DNA of 64,000 nucleotides. It comes from CAG-411 sp963643465 (GTDB lineage Bacteria > Bacillota > Clostridia > Lachnospirales > Lachnospiraceae). Below, piece by piece: positions 51,152 to 60,572 of the stretch (within the stretch, counting starts at the first letter, position 1; the number at the start of each line of letters is the position of its first letter). The stretch covers positions 230,718-294,717 of the forward strand of contig CAVIJT010000003.1 in the NCBI GenBank assembly GCA_963643465.1. Reading direction: 5' to 3'. The position numbers and the translations under genes are program-made. Under the pieces are notes generated by a model that ran no database searches, had not been told where the DNA came from, and saw only the letters and a list, made by a program, of their open reading frames with translations.

Positions 51152-53647
51152 CTAATTTTCTAATTCCATGATAAGCATATTGCTTTTAAAGCCAGTTTCT
51201 TTCGTAAATAAGGATGTATAAAAATTCTTCTTTCCTTTTGGAACCCAGATAATAATATTATTTAAATCGTAAAAAGCATTCTTGTCTACTTCGGAAAGTG
51301 TATCTGGAATTACAATATCTGTGATTTTTTCACAATAGTAAAATGCACTGCCGGATATTGTCGTAACTCCAGGTTCCAATACCACTTTTCCTTCTGTTTT
51401 TGCAGGGCACAAAAGAAGTTGGCTTCCGTCTTTTGTGTAAAGCATATTGTTGACTACTTTTAAATTATTATTTTCTTCATCTACGGAAATAGACTTTAAT
51501 TTTGAGCTTGAAGCATAAATTGCGCTAGAAGTGCTTACATTTTTTCCAAGATGTACCGTTTCTAAATTGTCGCAATCAAGTAACCAGTTTATATCTGTAA
51601 GTGTATCAGGTAAGGTCAAATTTTTTAATTTGTATAAAAAAGTAGCAGTAGGAGAGCCATACCAAGTCACGTATCCAACACTGGTCACACCATTAGGAAT
51701 GGAATAGGTTTCTATGGTGCGTGGTAAAAATAGCAGTTGCGTTATCTCTTTATTATATAAAACGCCATCTACAGATGTAAAATAAGGATTTTCGCTTGAA
51801 ACTGTAATTTCTTTCAATGCGCTCAGTCCATGAAATGTTTCAAAGTCTTTTTTGGGATTATCATACTGTGCGCCTAAGTGAATACTCTCAATCGTATCTA
51901 AGCCAATTTCGCCAGCTACATTGAAGCAATTGCCCAAATCTACCTTGTTAGGAATGATTACTTTTTTTAGGTTTCCTTGATTACAAAAAACATGCCCGTC
52001 AACGGATTGAACGGATTCGGGAAATGTATAGGTATCCCCATCTATTTTATAGCAGGCGACTAATGTTTCATCTGCTTTTGAAACAATAGAACCATTTGTT
52101 TCATAATAATAGGCATTTTCAGCCGAAATTTGTATGTTATCTAATTTTTTGTAAGAAATATGGCAAAGTGCAGAATCCATAGATGATACTTTTTTTCCAA
52201 TGTTTATTTGTGTTATGTTGTTACAATTTTTAAAGGCGTTTATGTCTATGGTTGTTACAGTGTCACCTGTAGCTACAGTGCCGGACATTTTTGCAGGACA
52301 TTTCTTTAAAGTTTTACCATTTTTAGAATAAAGCAGTCCGTTTTTGGAAGTATACTTAGTATTCTTCTTACTTACAGAGAAACTTTTTATGGAAGTGTCT
52401 TCTAATATAGCTTCGTTTATACTTTTCACACTACCATATATATTGCAGACTTTGTTAGAAGCAAAGCAGGCAGACACTAAGGTGGATTGCTTCTTGTCTA
52501 ATAACATGTTACCTCGTTTTGAAAAATATGGATTGCTACTATGTACACTGAATGATTTAAGTTTTGCGCAGTTGAGGAAAGCTCCGTTACCGATTGTTTT
52601 TACGGATTTACCAATGGAAAAACTTTTTAAATTTTTACAGGCATAAAAACAATACTTTCCAATGGTTTTTAAACTAGCTGAGGAGCTAATTGTATTGAGC
52701 TTTGAACATTGGGAAAAAGCACAGTTTCCGATGGAAGTTACTTTTTTTCCTAACTTCACTTTTTTTAGAGATTTGAAGTCTGCAAAAGCATAGGTGCCAA
52801 TATGCGTAATCTTATCTCCAATAACAATAGTTTCCACTTCCTGTTTAAGAAGATCTTTATGAGGGCTGTCTCCTAAAAAGTTGCGATAGTCTTTCCAACG
52901 CTCCAGAGAACGGTAACAAGTTGTTTCCTCATTAGGAGTATACCGACCATCATACATAGCACCGCTTCCGCTAAGAGTCAGGGTTTTTGTTTTTTTGTTA
53001 TAAGAAAAGGTCGCGTTCTCACCGCATGCTCCTGAAATCTTGTAGTAGGATAATTGAGTTCCTTTTGCATATAGATATTTATTATTTTTACTTACTGTAA
53101 TTGAGGTAAGGTTATCACAGCCTTCAAAAGTATTTGGATACACGGTTTTTAATTTTGAACCGATAGTTACAGAAGATAAATTCGTACAATTGCAAAATGC
53201 TCCGAAGTCCAATTCTTCTAAGGTATCGGGGAAATTTAGAGTTTTTAAGGAAGTACATCCTGAAAATGCCTGATAGTCTATTTCTTTTACTTTTCCAAAG
53301 TCAATTTCTTCCAAAGCTGTACAATTTTCAAAAATATCATAACCAATAGTTGTAATTCCATCAGAAACCACAAGTTTTTTCATTTCGTTTCTATATTTCG
53401 TGATGCTGCTCTCCCAATTATTGTCTGATACTTTTCCGGTACCAGTAATCGTCATTACTTTTGTTGTTCGATTGTAACTCCAATTGCCTCGATATGAAAA
53501 AGAGCCTGTTATTACAATGTCGCTAGTTTCTGCATGTGCAGTAACGGAGGTTGGTAGAAGTCCTCCTATCTCTGCAAAACAAGGTGCGTAAGTAGCCATC
53601 ATACATATACTTAATGCTCCAGCTGTTATCTTTTTCCATTTTTTCAT
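51152..53647 (-). CDS. Secreted BspA-type leucine-rich repeat protein
   Basis: 831 aa. A Sec signal peptide (cleavage near residue 40, after AHA) leads to alternating blocks: a repeated beta module (WSYNRTTKVMTITGTGKV and FSYNKKTKTLTLSGSGAM are two copies) and LRR_5/BspA repeats (TTIGYDIFENCTALEEI, SIGNCAFSQCSKLNTI, TIGKYCFYACKNLKSF and others). Such proteins are cell-surface or secreted adhesins in gut and oral anaerobes. No sortase or S-layer anchor is visible. A 427-bp gap upstream holds a possible attenuator (53709-53771) and the divergent clpP promoter. Confidence 0.9.
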   Translation of the reverse strand: MKKWKKITAGALSICMMATYAPCFAEIGGLLPTSVTAHAETSDIVITGSFSYRGNWSYNRTTKVMTITGTGKVSDNNWESSITKYRNEMKKLVVSDGITTIGYDIFENCTALEEIDFGKVKEIDYQAFSGCTSLKTLNFPDTLEELDFGAFCNCTNLSSVTIGSKLKTVYPNTFEGCDNLTSITVSKNNKYLYAKGTQLSYYKISGACGENATFSYNKKTKTLTLSGSGAMYDGRYTPNEETTCYRSLERWKDYRNFLGDSPHKDLLKQEVETIVIGDKITHIGTYAFADFKSLKKVKLGKKVTSIGNCAFSQCSKLNTISSSASLKTIGKYCFYACKNLKSFSIGKSVKTIGNGAFLNCAKLKSFSVHSSNPYFSKRGNMLLDKKQSTLVSACFASNKVCNIYGSVKSINEAILEDTSIKSFSVSKKNTKYTSKNGLLYSKNGKTLKKCPAKMSGTVATGDTVTTIDINAFKNCNNITQINIGKKVSSMDSALCHISYKKLDNIQISAENAYYYETNGSIVSKADETLVACYKIDGDTYTFPESVQSVDGHVFCNQGNLKKVIIPNKVDLGNCFNVAGEIGLDTIESIHLGAQYDNPKKDFETFHGLSALKEITVSSENPYFTSVDGVLYNKEITQLLFLPRTIETYSIPNGVTSVGYVTWYGSPTATFLYKLKNLTLPDTLTDINWLLDCDNLETVHLGKNVSTSSAIYASSSKLKSISVDEENNNLKVVNNMLYTKDGSQLLLCPAKTEGKVVLEPGVTTISGSAFYYCEKITDIVIPDTLSEVDKNAFYDLNNIIIWVPKGKKNFYTSLFTKETGFKSNMLIMELEN

Positions 53648-53708
53648 TATCGTCTCTCCTTTAGAATTTTTTGTGTTTCATAAGGAATACTCTTTTGATT
53701 TGTAAAAA

Positions 53709-53771
53709 GCTACACTTTTTGAAAAAAATAAAAAAGTGTAACTCCCTTTGATAACTCAATAGGAATTACAC
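53709..53771 (-). promoter_or_regulatory. Possible attenuator with mutually exclusive hairpins before the LRR gene
   Basis: Read on the minus strand: GTGTAATTCC (53771-53762) can pair with GGGAGTTACAC (53746-53736), or the latter segment, with its following T run (53740-53731), can pair with AAAAAGTGTAG (53720-53710) to give a terminator-like hairpin ending in TTTTT. The two folds share the middle arm. Confidence 0.4.
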
Positions 53772-53857
53772 TCTCAAAAGTTTCTTATTTAACTGTTAGT
53801 CTTCCATTTTTTCATCTAACTCCGATTGACGATTTCGCAAAAAATCAGCTTTTCTCA

Positions 53858-53886
53858 TTGAAAAAGCCTAAGTTTTGTTATACAAT
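53858..53886 (+). promoter_or_regulatory. Promoter of clpP
   Basis: TTGAAA (53858-53863), 17 bp, TACAAT (53881-53886), leaving a leader of roughly 180 nt. No CtsR operator pattern was seen. The leader (53893-54074) shows nothing else recognisable. Confidence 0.55.
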
Positions 53887-54074
53887 AAATGGGAGTGTAT
53901 TTAGGACAGATTGCACTTACAATATTTGGTAAGTGACAGGCGTCAGAACACATAGAATGGATGAAAAATTTAATAGACATAATAGCGCAGAATATGCGAG
54001 ATATACACGATGGGATGGAGAGATTCCAACGGTTATGTGTGACAAATAATAGGTAAAATAGGAGGAGGAAAATT

Positions 54075-54659
54075 ATGAGTTTAGTACCTTATGTAGTTGA
54101 GCAGACAAGTAGAGGAGAACGTTCTTACGACATTTATTCCAGATTGTTGAAGGATAGAATTATTTTTCTTGGTGAGGAAGTCAACGATGCGTCTGCAAGT
54201 ATTGTAGTAGCACAGTTATTGTTCTTGGAGGCAGAAGATCCAGGAAAGGATATCAATTTATATATTAACAGCCCAGGAGGTTCTGTAACCGCAGGTATGG
54301 CAATTTATGATACTATGAACTTTATTAAGTGTGATGTATCTACTATTTGTATTGGTATGGCAGCCAGCATGGGAGCATTCTTGCTTTCTAGTGGAGCAAA
54401 AGGAAAACGATTGATTTTACCAAATGCAGAAGTTATGATTCATCAGCCATCTGGTGGTGCCAGAGGACAGGCAACAGAGATTCAGATTGTTGCAGAGAAT
54501 ATTTTAAGAACAAAGCAAAAGTTAAACGAGATTCTTGCTGCAAATACAGGAAAACCAGTTGAGCAGATTGCACTTGATACAGAGCGTGATAATTATATGA
54601 CTGCTCAGGAAGCAGTGGAGTATGGTCTTGTAGACAGTATTGTTACAAGTCGTCAGTAG
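54075..54659 (+). CDS. clpP: ATP-dependent Clp protease proteolytic subunit
   Basis: Serine peptidase of the ClpXP machine, 194 aa, with catalytic Ser98 (GMAASMGAF), His123 (VMIHQPSGG) and Asp172 (TERDNYMTAQEA). It starts SLVPYVVEQTSRGERSYDIY. AGGAGGAGG precedes ATG 54075. It is followed after 33 bp by clpX, its ATPase partner, in an operon-like arrangement. Confidence 0.97.
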   Translation: MSLVPYVVEQTSRGERSYDIYSRLLKDRIIFLGEEVNDASASIVVAQLLFLEAEDPGKDINLYINSPGGSVTAGMAIYDTMNFIKCDVSTICIGMAASMGAFLLSSGAKGKRLILPNAEVMIHQPSGGARGQATEIQIVAENILRTKQKLNEILAANTGKPVEQIALDTERDNYMTAQEAVEYGLVDSIVTSRQ

Positions 54660-54692
54660 GCGATACGAAAAGGAGAAGAAAGGTGGTAAAGT

Positions 54693-55985
54693 ATGGCTGG
54701 TAAGGACGATAGAAAAAATGTAAGATGTTCTTTTTGTAATAAAAGTCAGGAACAGGTAAGAAAGATTATTGCTGGACCGGATGTATATATATGTGATGAA
54801 TGTGTGGACATTTGTGCAGAAATCATGGAAGAAGAATTTCAGGATTTTGAGACTGATAGCGACATCAATTTATTAAAACCAAAAGAAATCAAGGATTTTC
54901 TTGATCAGTATGTCATTGGACAGGATGATGCAAAGAGAGCGCTTTCTGTAGCAGTATATAACCATTATAAACGAGTGATGATGGAGAAGAGTCTTGATGT
55001 AGAATTACAAAAGAGCAACATTATCATGGTAGGTCCTACTGGTTCTGGTAAGACATATCTTGCACAGACTTTGGCAAAATTATTAAATGTACCATTTGCC
55101 ATTGCAGATGCTACAGCTTTGACAGAAGCTGGTTATGTAGGTGAAGATGTGGAAAATATTCTGCTTAAGATTATTCAGGCAGCAGATTATGACATTGAGC
55201 GTGCAGAGTATGGAATTATCTACATTGATGAGATCGATAAAGTAACGAGAAAATCAGAGAACACTTCCATTACCCGTGATGTTTCTGGTGAAGGTGTACA
55301 GCAGGCATTGTTGAAGATTTTGGAAGGTACTGTAGCAAGCGTACCTCCACAGGGTGGAAGAAAGCATCCACATCAAGAGTTTCTTCAAATTGATACCACA
55401 AATATTTTATTTATTTGTGGAGGTGCTTTTGATGGATTGGAGAAGATTATTGAGGCTAGAATTGGTAAGAAGTCTATCGGTTTCAATGCAGAAATTCCTG
55501 ATTTTGATGAGAAGAATGTGGGAGAGATGTTTAAGCAGGTACTTCCACAGGATTTTGTTAAATTTGGTTTAATTCCAGAGTTTGTAGGTCGTGTGCCAGT
55601 AAGTGTGGGACTAGATTTGTTAGACGAGGATGCGTTAGTTCGTATTTTAACAGAGCCAAAGAATGCAATTACTAAGCAGTACAAGAAATTGTTTGAGATG
55701 GATCATGTGGAACTGGAATTTGAAGAGGATGCAGTACGTGCCATTGCTAAAAAGTCTGTAGAGCGTAAGACAGGAGCCAGAGGACTTCGTGCAATTATGG
55801 AAGATACCATGATGGATACCATGTTCGAGATTCCTTCTGAAAATTTGGTTCGCAAATGTATCATTACAAAAGATTCCGTAGAAGGAAAGGGAAAACCAAT
55901 CTTGGAATTTGCCGATGAAGAAGAAATCAGAAAAGTAAATGCAGCTAAGACGGTTCGTTTAAAAGACGATGATGAGATTGCATAA
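54693..55985 (+). CDS. clpX: ATP-dependent Clp protease ATP-binding subunit ClpX
   Basis: AAA+ unfoldase that feeds ClpP. 430 aa. The N-terminal zinc-binding domain has CSFCNKSQ ... CDEC. Walker A GPTGSGKT, Walker B IIYIDEIDK, the pore loop GYVGED and the sensor/arginine region (VGRVPV) are all present. It starts at ATG 54693 after AAAGGTGG. A terminator-like hairpin separates it from lon. Confidence 0.97.
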   Translation: MAGKDDRKNVRCSFCNKSQEQVRKIIAGPDVYICDECVDICAEIMEEEFQDFETDSDINLLKPKEIKDFLDQYVIGQDDAKRALSVAVYNHYKRVMMEKSLDVELQKSNIIMVGPTGSGKTYLAQTLAKLLNVPFAIADATALTEAGYVGEDVENILLKIIQAADYDIERAEYGIIYIDEIDKVTRKSENTSITRDVSGEGVQQALLKILEGTVASVPPQGGRKHPHQEFLQIDTTNILFICGGAFDGLEKIIEARIGKKSIGFNAEIPDFDEKNVGEMFKQVLPQDFVKFGLIPEFVGRVPVSVGLDLLDEDALVRILTEPKNAITKQYKKLFEMDHVELEFEEDAVRAIAKKSVERKTGARGLRAIMEDTMMDTMFEIPSENLVRKCIITKDSVEGKGKPILEFADEEEIRKVNAAKTVRLKDDDEIA

Positions 55986-56037
55986 TGTTTTTGAATGTGC
56001 TGTGAGTAGCAACTCAATCATATAAAGATAATAAATT

Positions 56038-56078
56038 CCCACTTGAATAGAGAAGTATTATATTCAAGTGGGTATTTT
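56038..56078 (+). terminator. Hairpin/terminator between clpX and lon
   Basis: A 12-bp stem CCCACTTGAATA (56038-56049) with 56061-56072, then TATTTTC. The T run is modest, so partial read-through to lon is likely. Confidence 0.65.
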
Positions 56079-56108
56079 CATAGATACGGATAGGAAGAGG
56101 TAAGACCA

Positions 56109-58478
56109 GTGGATAAGACAAAGAAAACGATGCCCGTAGTGGCACTTAGAAATATGCTTGTGATGCCAGGAATGTTGATGCACTTTGATGTGGGCAGAAA
56201 GATGGGAATTGCTGCGGTTGAGCAGGCAATGATGGACGAGCAGATGTTATTTGTAGTGGCACAGACAGAGGAGACAGAAAATCCTTCCAAAGAAGATTTA
56301 TATGAAGTCGGAACGGTGGCAATGATTAAACAAATGATTCGTATGCCCGGAGATGTGATTCGAGTAATGGTAATTGGAATCGACAGAGGACGTTTGCTTG
56401 ACATAGAAAAGAATGACAAATTTATGGTTGGTATGGTGGAAACCGAGGATGAAGAATCTCTCGTTCAAATGTCTGAAGTTGAGAAAAAAGCAATTTGTGA
56501 CAATCTAAAAGAAAGCGTAAAAATCTATGTTACAGAAAATAAAAATGTAGGAGAAAAAGCAGTTAGTCGCCTAAAGGATATTAAGAATCCTTCCAAATTG
56601 ATGGATGAGATTGCAAAAATTCTTCCTTTTACATTTATTCAAAAGCAGGAATTGTTAAGTGAGTTTGATGTAAAAGAGAGATATTTATTATTAGATGCTT
56701 TTTTGATGGAGGACATTGAACTTGGAAGAGTGCGTCAGGACTTTCAGATGAAAGTAAAGGAGCATGTGGATAAGAATCAAAAAGAATATTTACTCAGGGA
56801 ACAAATGAAGGTGATTCGGGAAGAACTGGGGGAAGATTCTCTTAGTGATGCAGAGGAATATTTGATGCGATTAGACGAATTGCATGCTACCGAAGAGACA
56901 AAGGAAGCTATTTATAAGGAAATTGAGCGTTTTCGCAGCCAAGGGAGCAGTTCTTCTGAGACAGCGGTACTTCGCAACTATATTGAGACGGTATTATCCC
57001 TTCCATGGGAAGAGAAAAGTGAAGATTGCAAAGATTTTTCTCGCACACAGCGCGTTTTAGAGAAAGATCATTATGGACTTACAAAAGTAAAGGAACGAAT
57101 TTTAGAATCGTTGGCAGTTCGTCTGCTCAATGAAAAGGGGGATAGTCCTATTATTTGTTTGGTAGGACCTCCTGGAACAGGAAAGACATCCATTGCTCGT
57201 TCTATTGCAGACGCATTAGGAAAGAAATATGTGCGCATTTGTCTTGGTGGTGTAAGGGATGAAGCGGAAATACGTGGACATCGTAAAACTTATGTAGGTG
57301 CTATGCCGGGTAGAATTGCAACTGCCATGAAGCAAGTAGGGGTAAAGAATCCATTGATGCTTTTTGATGAGATTGATAAGATGAGCAGCGATTTTAAAGG
57401 AGATCCAGCATCTGCAATGTTAGAAGTGCTGGATGGAGAACAAAATAGCAGATTTGTAGACCATTATGTGGAGATTCCAATGGATTTGTCAGAAGTATTT
57501 TTTGTGGCTACGGCAAATTCTGTGAATACCATTCCACGACCACTTTTAGATCGTATGGAGATTATTGAGGTGTCCAGCTATACCGATAATGAAAAACTAC
57601 AGATTGCCAAAAAGTATTTATTGAAAAAGCAGTTAAAGAAAAATGGATGGGGACCAAAACAGATTTCTATTGATAAGAAAGCTATGGAAACTATTATTAC
57701 TGCCTATACCAGAGAGGCGGGCGTTCGAAAGTTAGAACGGACCATTGGAAGTATTTGTCGAAGGGCAGCCAAAGAAACCTTGGAACAGGCAAAAGCGCAA
57801 GGGAAAAAGGGAACACCAAAAGAGGTGATTGCGGATACCAAGATTCGAGTGACTATTTCTGATTTGGAACATTACCTTGGAAAGCAAAAATATCGAAAAG
57901 AGTCTGTGAAGAAAAAGCCAGAAGTTGGCTTAGTAACAGGACTTGCATGGACAAGTGTAGGTGGCACTACTCTTTTGGTGGAAGTGAATGTGACACCGGG
58001 AAAGGGAAAATTACAGCTTACTGGTAAACTGGGAGATGTGATGAAAGAATCTGCACAGATTGCCCTTACTTATGTTCGCTCCATTGCAAAAGAGTGTGGA
58101 ATTGAACAGGAATATTTCTATAAACATGATTTTCATATTCATGTACCAGAGGGAGCTACTCCAAAGGATGGACCATCTGCTGGTATTACCATGGCAACTG
58201 CTCTGTTATCCGCAGTAACCAACCGAAAAGTGCGAGGGGACGTTGCCATGACAGGAGAGATAAGCCTTCGAGGAAGGGTTTTGCCAATTGGAGGCGTGAA
58301 AGAAAAATTGCTTGCGGCAAATCAGGCAGAAGTAAAAGTTGTTTGTGTGCCGGAACAGAATCGAAAAGATGTAGAAGAGTTAGATGAAGAAATTACAAAA
58401 GGAATGGAAATCGTTTTTGTGGAACATGTAGAGCAAGTGTTTGAAACAGCTTTGCTTTTGGAACATGAGAAAAAATAG
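56109..58478 (+). CDS. lon: ATP-dependent protease Lon
   Basis: LonA-type AAA+ serine protease, 789 aa. The N-terminal substrate-recognition domain begins TMPVVALRNMLVMPGMLMHF; Walker A GPPGTGKTS, Walker B LMLFDEIDKMSSD and the protease domain with catalytic Ser690 (PKDGPSAGITMATAL) and the dyad Lys in GGVKEKLL are intact. The start is GTG 56109 with AAGAGG seven bases upstream. Conserved order clpX-lon-engB supports the call. Confidence 0.97.
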   Translation: MDKTKKTMPVVALRNMLVMPGMLMHFDVGRKMGIAAVEQAMMDEQMLFVVAQTEETENPSKEDLYEVGTVAMIKQMIRMPGDVIRVMVIGIDRGRLLDIEKNDKFMVGMVETEDEESLVQMSEVEKKAICDNLKESVKIYVTENKNVGEKAVSRLKDIKNPSKLMDEIAKILPFTFIQKQELLSEFDVKERYLLLDAFLMEDIELGRVRQDFQMKVKEHVDKNQKEYLLREQMKVIREELGEDSLSDAEEYLMRLDELHATEETKEAIYKEIERFRSQGSSSSETAVLRNYIETVLSLPWEEKSEDCKDFSRTQRVLEKDHYGLTKVKERILESLAVRLLNEKGDSPIICLVGPPGTGKTSIARSIADALGKKYVRICLGGVRDEAEIRGHRKTYVGAMPGRIATAMKQVGVKNPLMLFDEIDKMSSDFKGDPASAMLEVLDGEQNSRFVDHYVEIPMDLSEVFFVATANSVNTIPRPLLDRMEIIEVSSYTDNEKLQIAKKYLLKKQLKKNGWGPKQISIDKKAMETIITAYTREAGVRKLERTIGSICRRAAKETLEQAKAQGKKGTPKEVIADTKIRVTISDLEHYLGKQKYRKESVKKKPEVGLVTGLAWTSVGGTTLLVEVNVTPGKGKLQLTGKLGDVMKESAQIALTYVRSIAKECGIEQEYFYKHDFHIHVPEGATPKDGPSAGITMATALLSAVTNRKVRGDVAMTGEISLRGRVLPIGGVKEKLLAANQAEVKVVCVPEQNRKDVEELDEEITKGMEIVFVEHVEQVFETALLLEHEKK

Positions 58479-58543
58479 GCAATTGCAAGCTTGTAATTGT
58501 GTGTTTTGAAATGCCTATAATCATAGTAGAAAGGACAATAGAT

Positions 58544-59188
58544 ATGCATGTAAAGAGTGTAAATTTAGAGACGGTCTGTGGTATTACCAGTAAGATTCCA
58601 GAGAATGATAAGTTGGAAATTGCATTTGCAGGAAAATCAAATGTGGGAAAGTCCTCTTTGATTAACTGTTTGATGAATCGAAAAGCCTATGCAAGAACTT
58701 CTCAAAAACCGGGAAAAACCCAGACCATTAATTTTTATAACATTAATGATTTACTTTATTTTGTGGATCTTCCTGGTTATGGATATGCCAGAGTATCTCA
58801 GGAGATTAAGAAAAAATGGGGAAAAATGATTGAGAATTATTTGATTCATTCAAAAGAACTTCGCATTATTTTCCTTCTTGTGGATATTCGTCATGAACCT
58901 TCCAAGAATGATATTGATATGTATCAGTGGGTACTTCGTTATGGATTTAATCCCATTGTAATTGCCACAAAAGCGGATAAAATCAGTCGTGGTGCGGTAC
59001 AAAAGCATGTGGGAATTATTCGAAAGGCATTGCGATGCGTAGAAGGAACGCCGATTATTCCATTTTCTTCCTTAAAGAAAACAGGAGTGGAAGATGTTTG
59101 GGAATATATTGAGGATATGCTGGAGTTTTATGAAGCAGAGAAAAATGGTGGTTCTGTAGTTTTAGAGGGAAGCGCAGAAGAAGAGTAG
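58544..59188 (+). CDS. engB: Ribosome biogenesis GTP-binding protein YsxC/EngB
   Basis: Essential GTPase in 50S ribosome assembly. 214 aa with G1 AGKSNVGKSS, G2 region ARTSQKPGKTQTINFY, G3 DLPGYGYA, G4 ATKADK and the SSLKKTG G5 area. The start ATG 58544 follows AGAAAGGA by eight bases; the frame open from 58499 lacks a site. It follows lon by 65 bp, as in Bacillus subtilis. Confidence 0.96.
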   Translation: MHVKSVNLETVCGITSKIPENDKLEIAFAGKSNVGKSSLINCLMNRKAYARTSQKPGKTQTINFYNINDLLYFVDLPGYGYARVSQEIKKKWGKMIENYLIHSKELRIIFLLVDIRHEPSKNDIDMYQWVLRYGFNPIVIATKADKISRGAVQKHVGIIRKALRCVEGTPIIPFSSLKKTGVEDVWEYIEDMLEFYEAEKNGGSVVLEGSAEEE

Positions 59189-59227
59189 AATTCCAAATTT
59201 CCAAAATGGAAGTGGGAGGTCTGTAAA

Positions 59228-60238
59228 GTGGAAAAACAAATGTGGAAGGAAAAACGATATTTTTCGTTGGATGCCTATTTGAAAGAAACTTTTGGAGAGA
59301 AGGTATACAAAGTTTCTCTAAATGGTGGAATGACTTGTCCAAACAGGGATGGAGCATTGGATACGAGAGGATGTATTTTTTGTAGTGCAGGAGGATCGGG
59401 AGATTTTGCGGCACCCGTTTGTGACAGTGTAACAAAACAGATTGATTCAGCCATTGCCGGAATACGAAAGGCAAAAACAGTGGGAAATAAGTTTATTGCA
59501 TATTTTCAATCGTACACGAATACGTATGCAGAGGTTTCCTATTTGAAAAAGATTTTTACAGAGGCCATTATGCACCCGGATATTGTAGCCCTCTCGATTG
59601 GAACCAGACCGGATTGTCTGGGTGAGGAAGTGCTTTCGCTGCTTGTCAGTCTCAATCAGATAAAACCTGTTTGGGTGGAACTTGGACTGCAAACCATTCA
59701 TGAGCGGACAGCACGTTTTATTCGTAGGGGATATGAATTGCCTGTATTTGAAAAAGCAGTAGCAGACTTAAACCGAATTGGTGTGCAGGTTATTGTGCAT
59801 GTGATTGTGGGATTGCCTTTTGAGAGCAGGCAGGATTTGATGGATACCATACAGTATTTGAGTCAATATTCCAAACAGTGGCAGGAAAAGGAACGATTAG
59901 AACAAACATTAGAACAAACTGCCGTATCTGCCAACAAAGAGGTAGAGGAAAAACCAGTGATACAGGGAATTAAATTACAGTTGCTTCATGTTCTTCGTGG
60001 AACGGATTTGGAAAAATATCAGCCTTATTTTAAAACCTTGTCTTTGGAGGAGTATGTGGATTTAGTGATTACATGTATCGAGCAGCTTCCGCAAGACATT
60101 GTGGTGCATCGAATTACTGGAGATGGACCAAAGTCATTGTTGCTTGCGCCTTTGTGGAGTGCCAGTAAAAAGACAGTAATGAATACCATTCACCGAGAGA
60201 TGAAACAGAGAGATGCTTGGCAGGGAAAACAAATATGA
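59228..60238 (+). CDS. Radical SAM protein, YtqA/TIGR01212 family
   Basis: 336 aa. The iron-sulfur/SAM motif CPNRDGALDTRGCIFC (Cys spaced 11 and 2) lies near the N-terminus, followed by an ELP3-like TIM-barrel (FIAYFQSYTNTYA, LSIGTRPDCL, WVELGLQTIHE). It matches the YtqA family (TIGR01212); in Bacillus subtilis YtqA (MnmL) has been implicated in mnm5s2U tRNA modification. The start is GTG 59228 with GGGAGG about nine bases upstream. It is tightly spaced behind engB (39 bp) and probably in the same transcript. A palindromic element starts three bases after the stop. Confidence 0.88.
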   Translation: MEKQMWKEKRYFSLDAYLKETFGEKVYKVSLNGGMTCPNRDGALDTRGCIFCSAGGSGDFAAPVCDSVTKQIDSAIAGIRKAKTVGNKFIAYFQSYTNTYAEVSYLKKIFTEAIMHPDIVALSIGTRPDCLGEEVLSLLVSLNQIKPVWVELGLQTIHERTARFIRRGYELPVFEKAVADLNRIGVQVIVHVIVGLPFESRQDLMDTIQYLSQYSKQWQEKERLEQTLEQTAVSANKEVEEKPVIQGIKLQLLHVLRGTDLEKYQPYFKTLSLEEYVDLVITCIEQLPQDIVVHRITGDGPKSLLLAPLWSASKKTVMNTIHREMKQRDAWQGKQI

Positions 60239-60241
60239 AAT

Positions 60242-60434
60242 GTAATTATTCAGAACCCTCCCCATATATTCGCACTCGTCGTCCTTACGGACGCCATTTC
60301 CGTGCTACGCACTAAGACTGCTCATATATGGGGAGGCAACTCTATTCGAGTGCCTCTATAATGGAACAATCAGCTACTTATATGCTAGCATAACGTATCT
60401 AATTGTTCCATTATAGAGTGTTCTGAATAGTTAC
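60242..60434 (-). repeat. MITE-like palindromic element, copy 2 (larger)
   Basis: 193 bp filling most of the 334-bp gap. Terminal inverted repeats are GTAATTATTCAGAA (60242-60255) and TTCTGAATAGTTAC (60421-60434), 13/14. Read on the minus strand, the end near 60434 reproduces copy 1: CTCTATAATGGAACAATTAG and the following ATACGTTATGCT. Three nested hairpins are present: CCTCCCCATATAT/ATATATGGGGAGG, CGTCC/GGACG and a long CTCTATAATGGAACAAT palindrome. About 110 bp in this copy are absent from copy 1. Confidence 0.85.
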
Positions 60435-60445
60435 TAAAAAAAATA

Positions 60446-60475
60446 TGTACAGATTTTTTATTTTTGTGGTAGAAT
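60446..60475 (+). promoter_or_regulatory. Candidate promoter of the DUF4364 gene
   Basis: TGTACA (60446-60451), 18 bp, TAGAAT (60470-60475). Confidence 0.45.
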
Positions 60476-60572
60476 GTGAATAGAAACGTAACGATAAGAG
60501 GATAGAGTGTTTATCTATTGGGGATTTTGAAACAGATATGTGCTTTTTTGGGAGATGTCAGGAGGCGGTTAT

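Noticed and set aside
53798..53860. Twenty-codon minus-strand ORF between the LRR gene and clpP
   Set aside because: No ribosome-binding site and no recognisable product; it overlaps the clpP promoter.
54510..54700. Overlap or frameshift between clpP and clpX
   Set aside because: Both genes are full length with a normal 33-bp gap.
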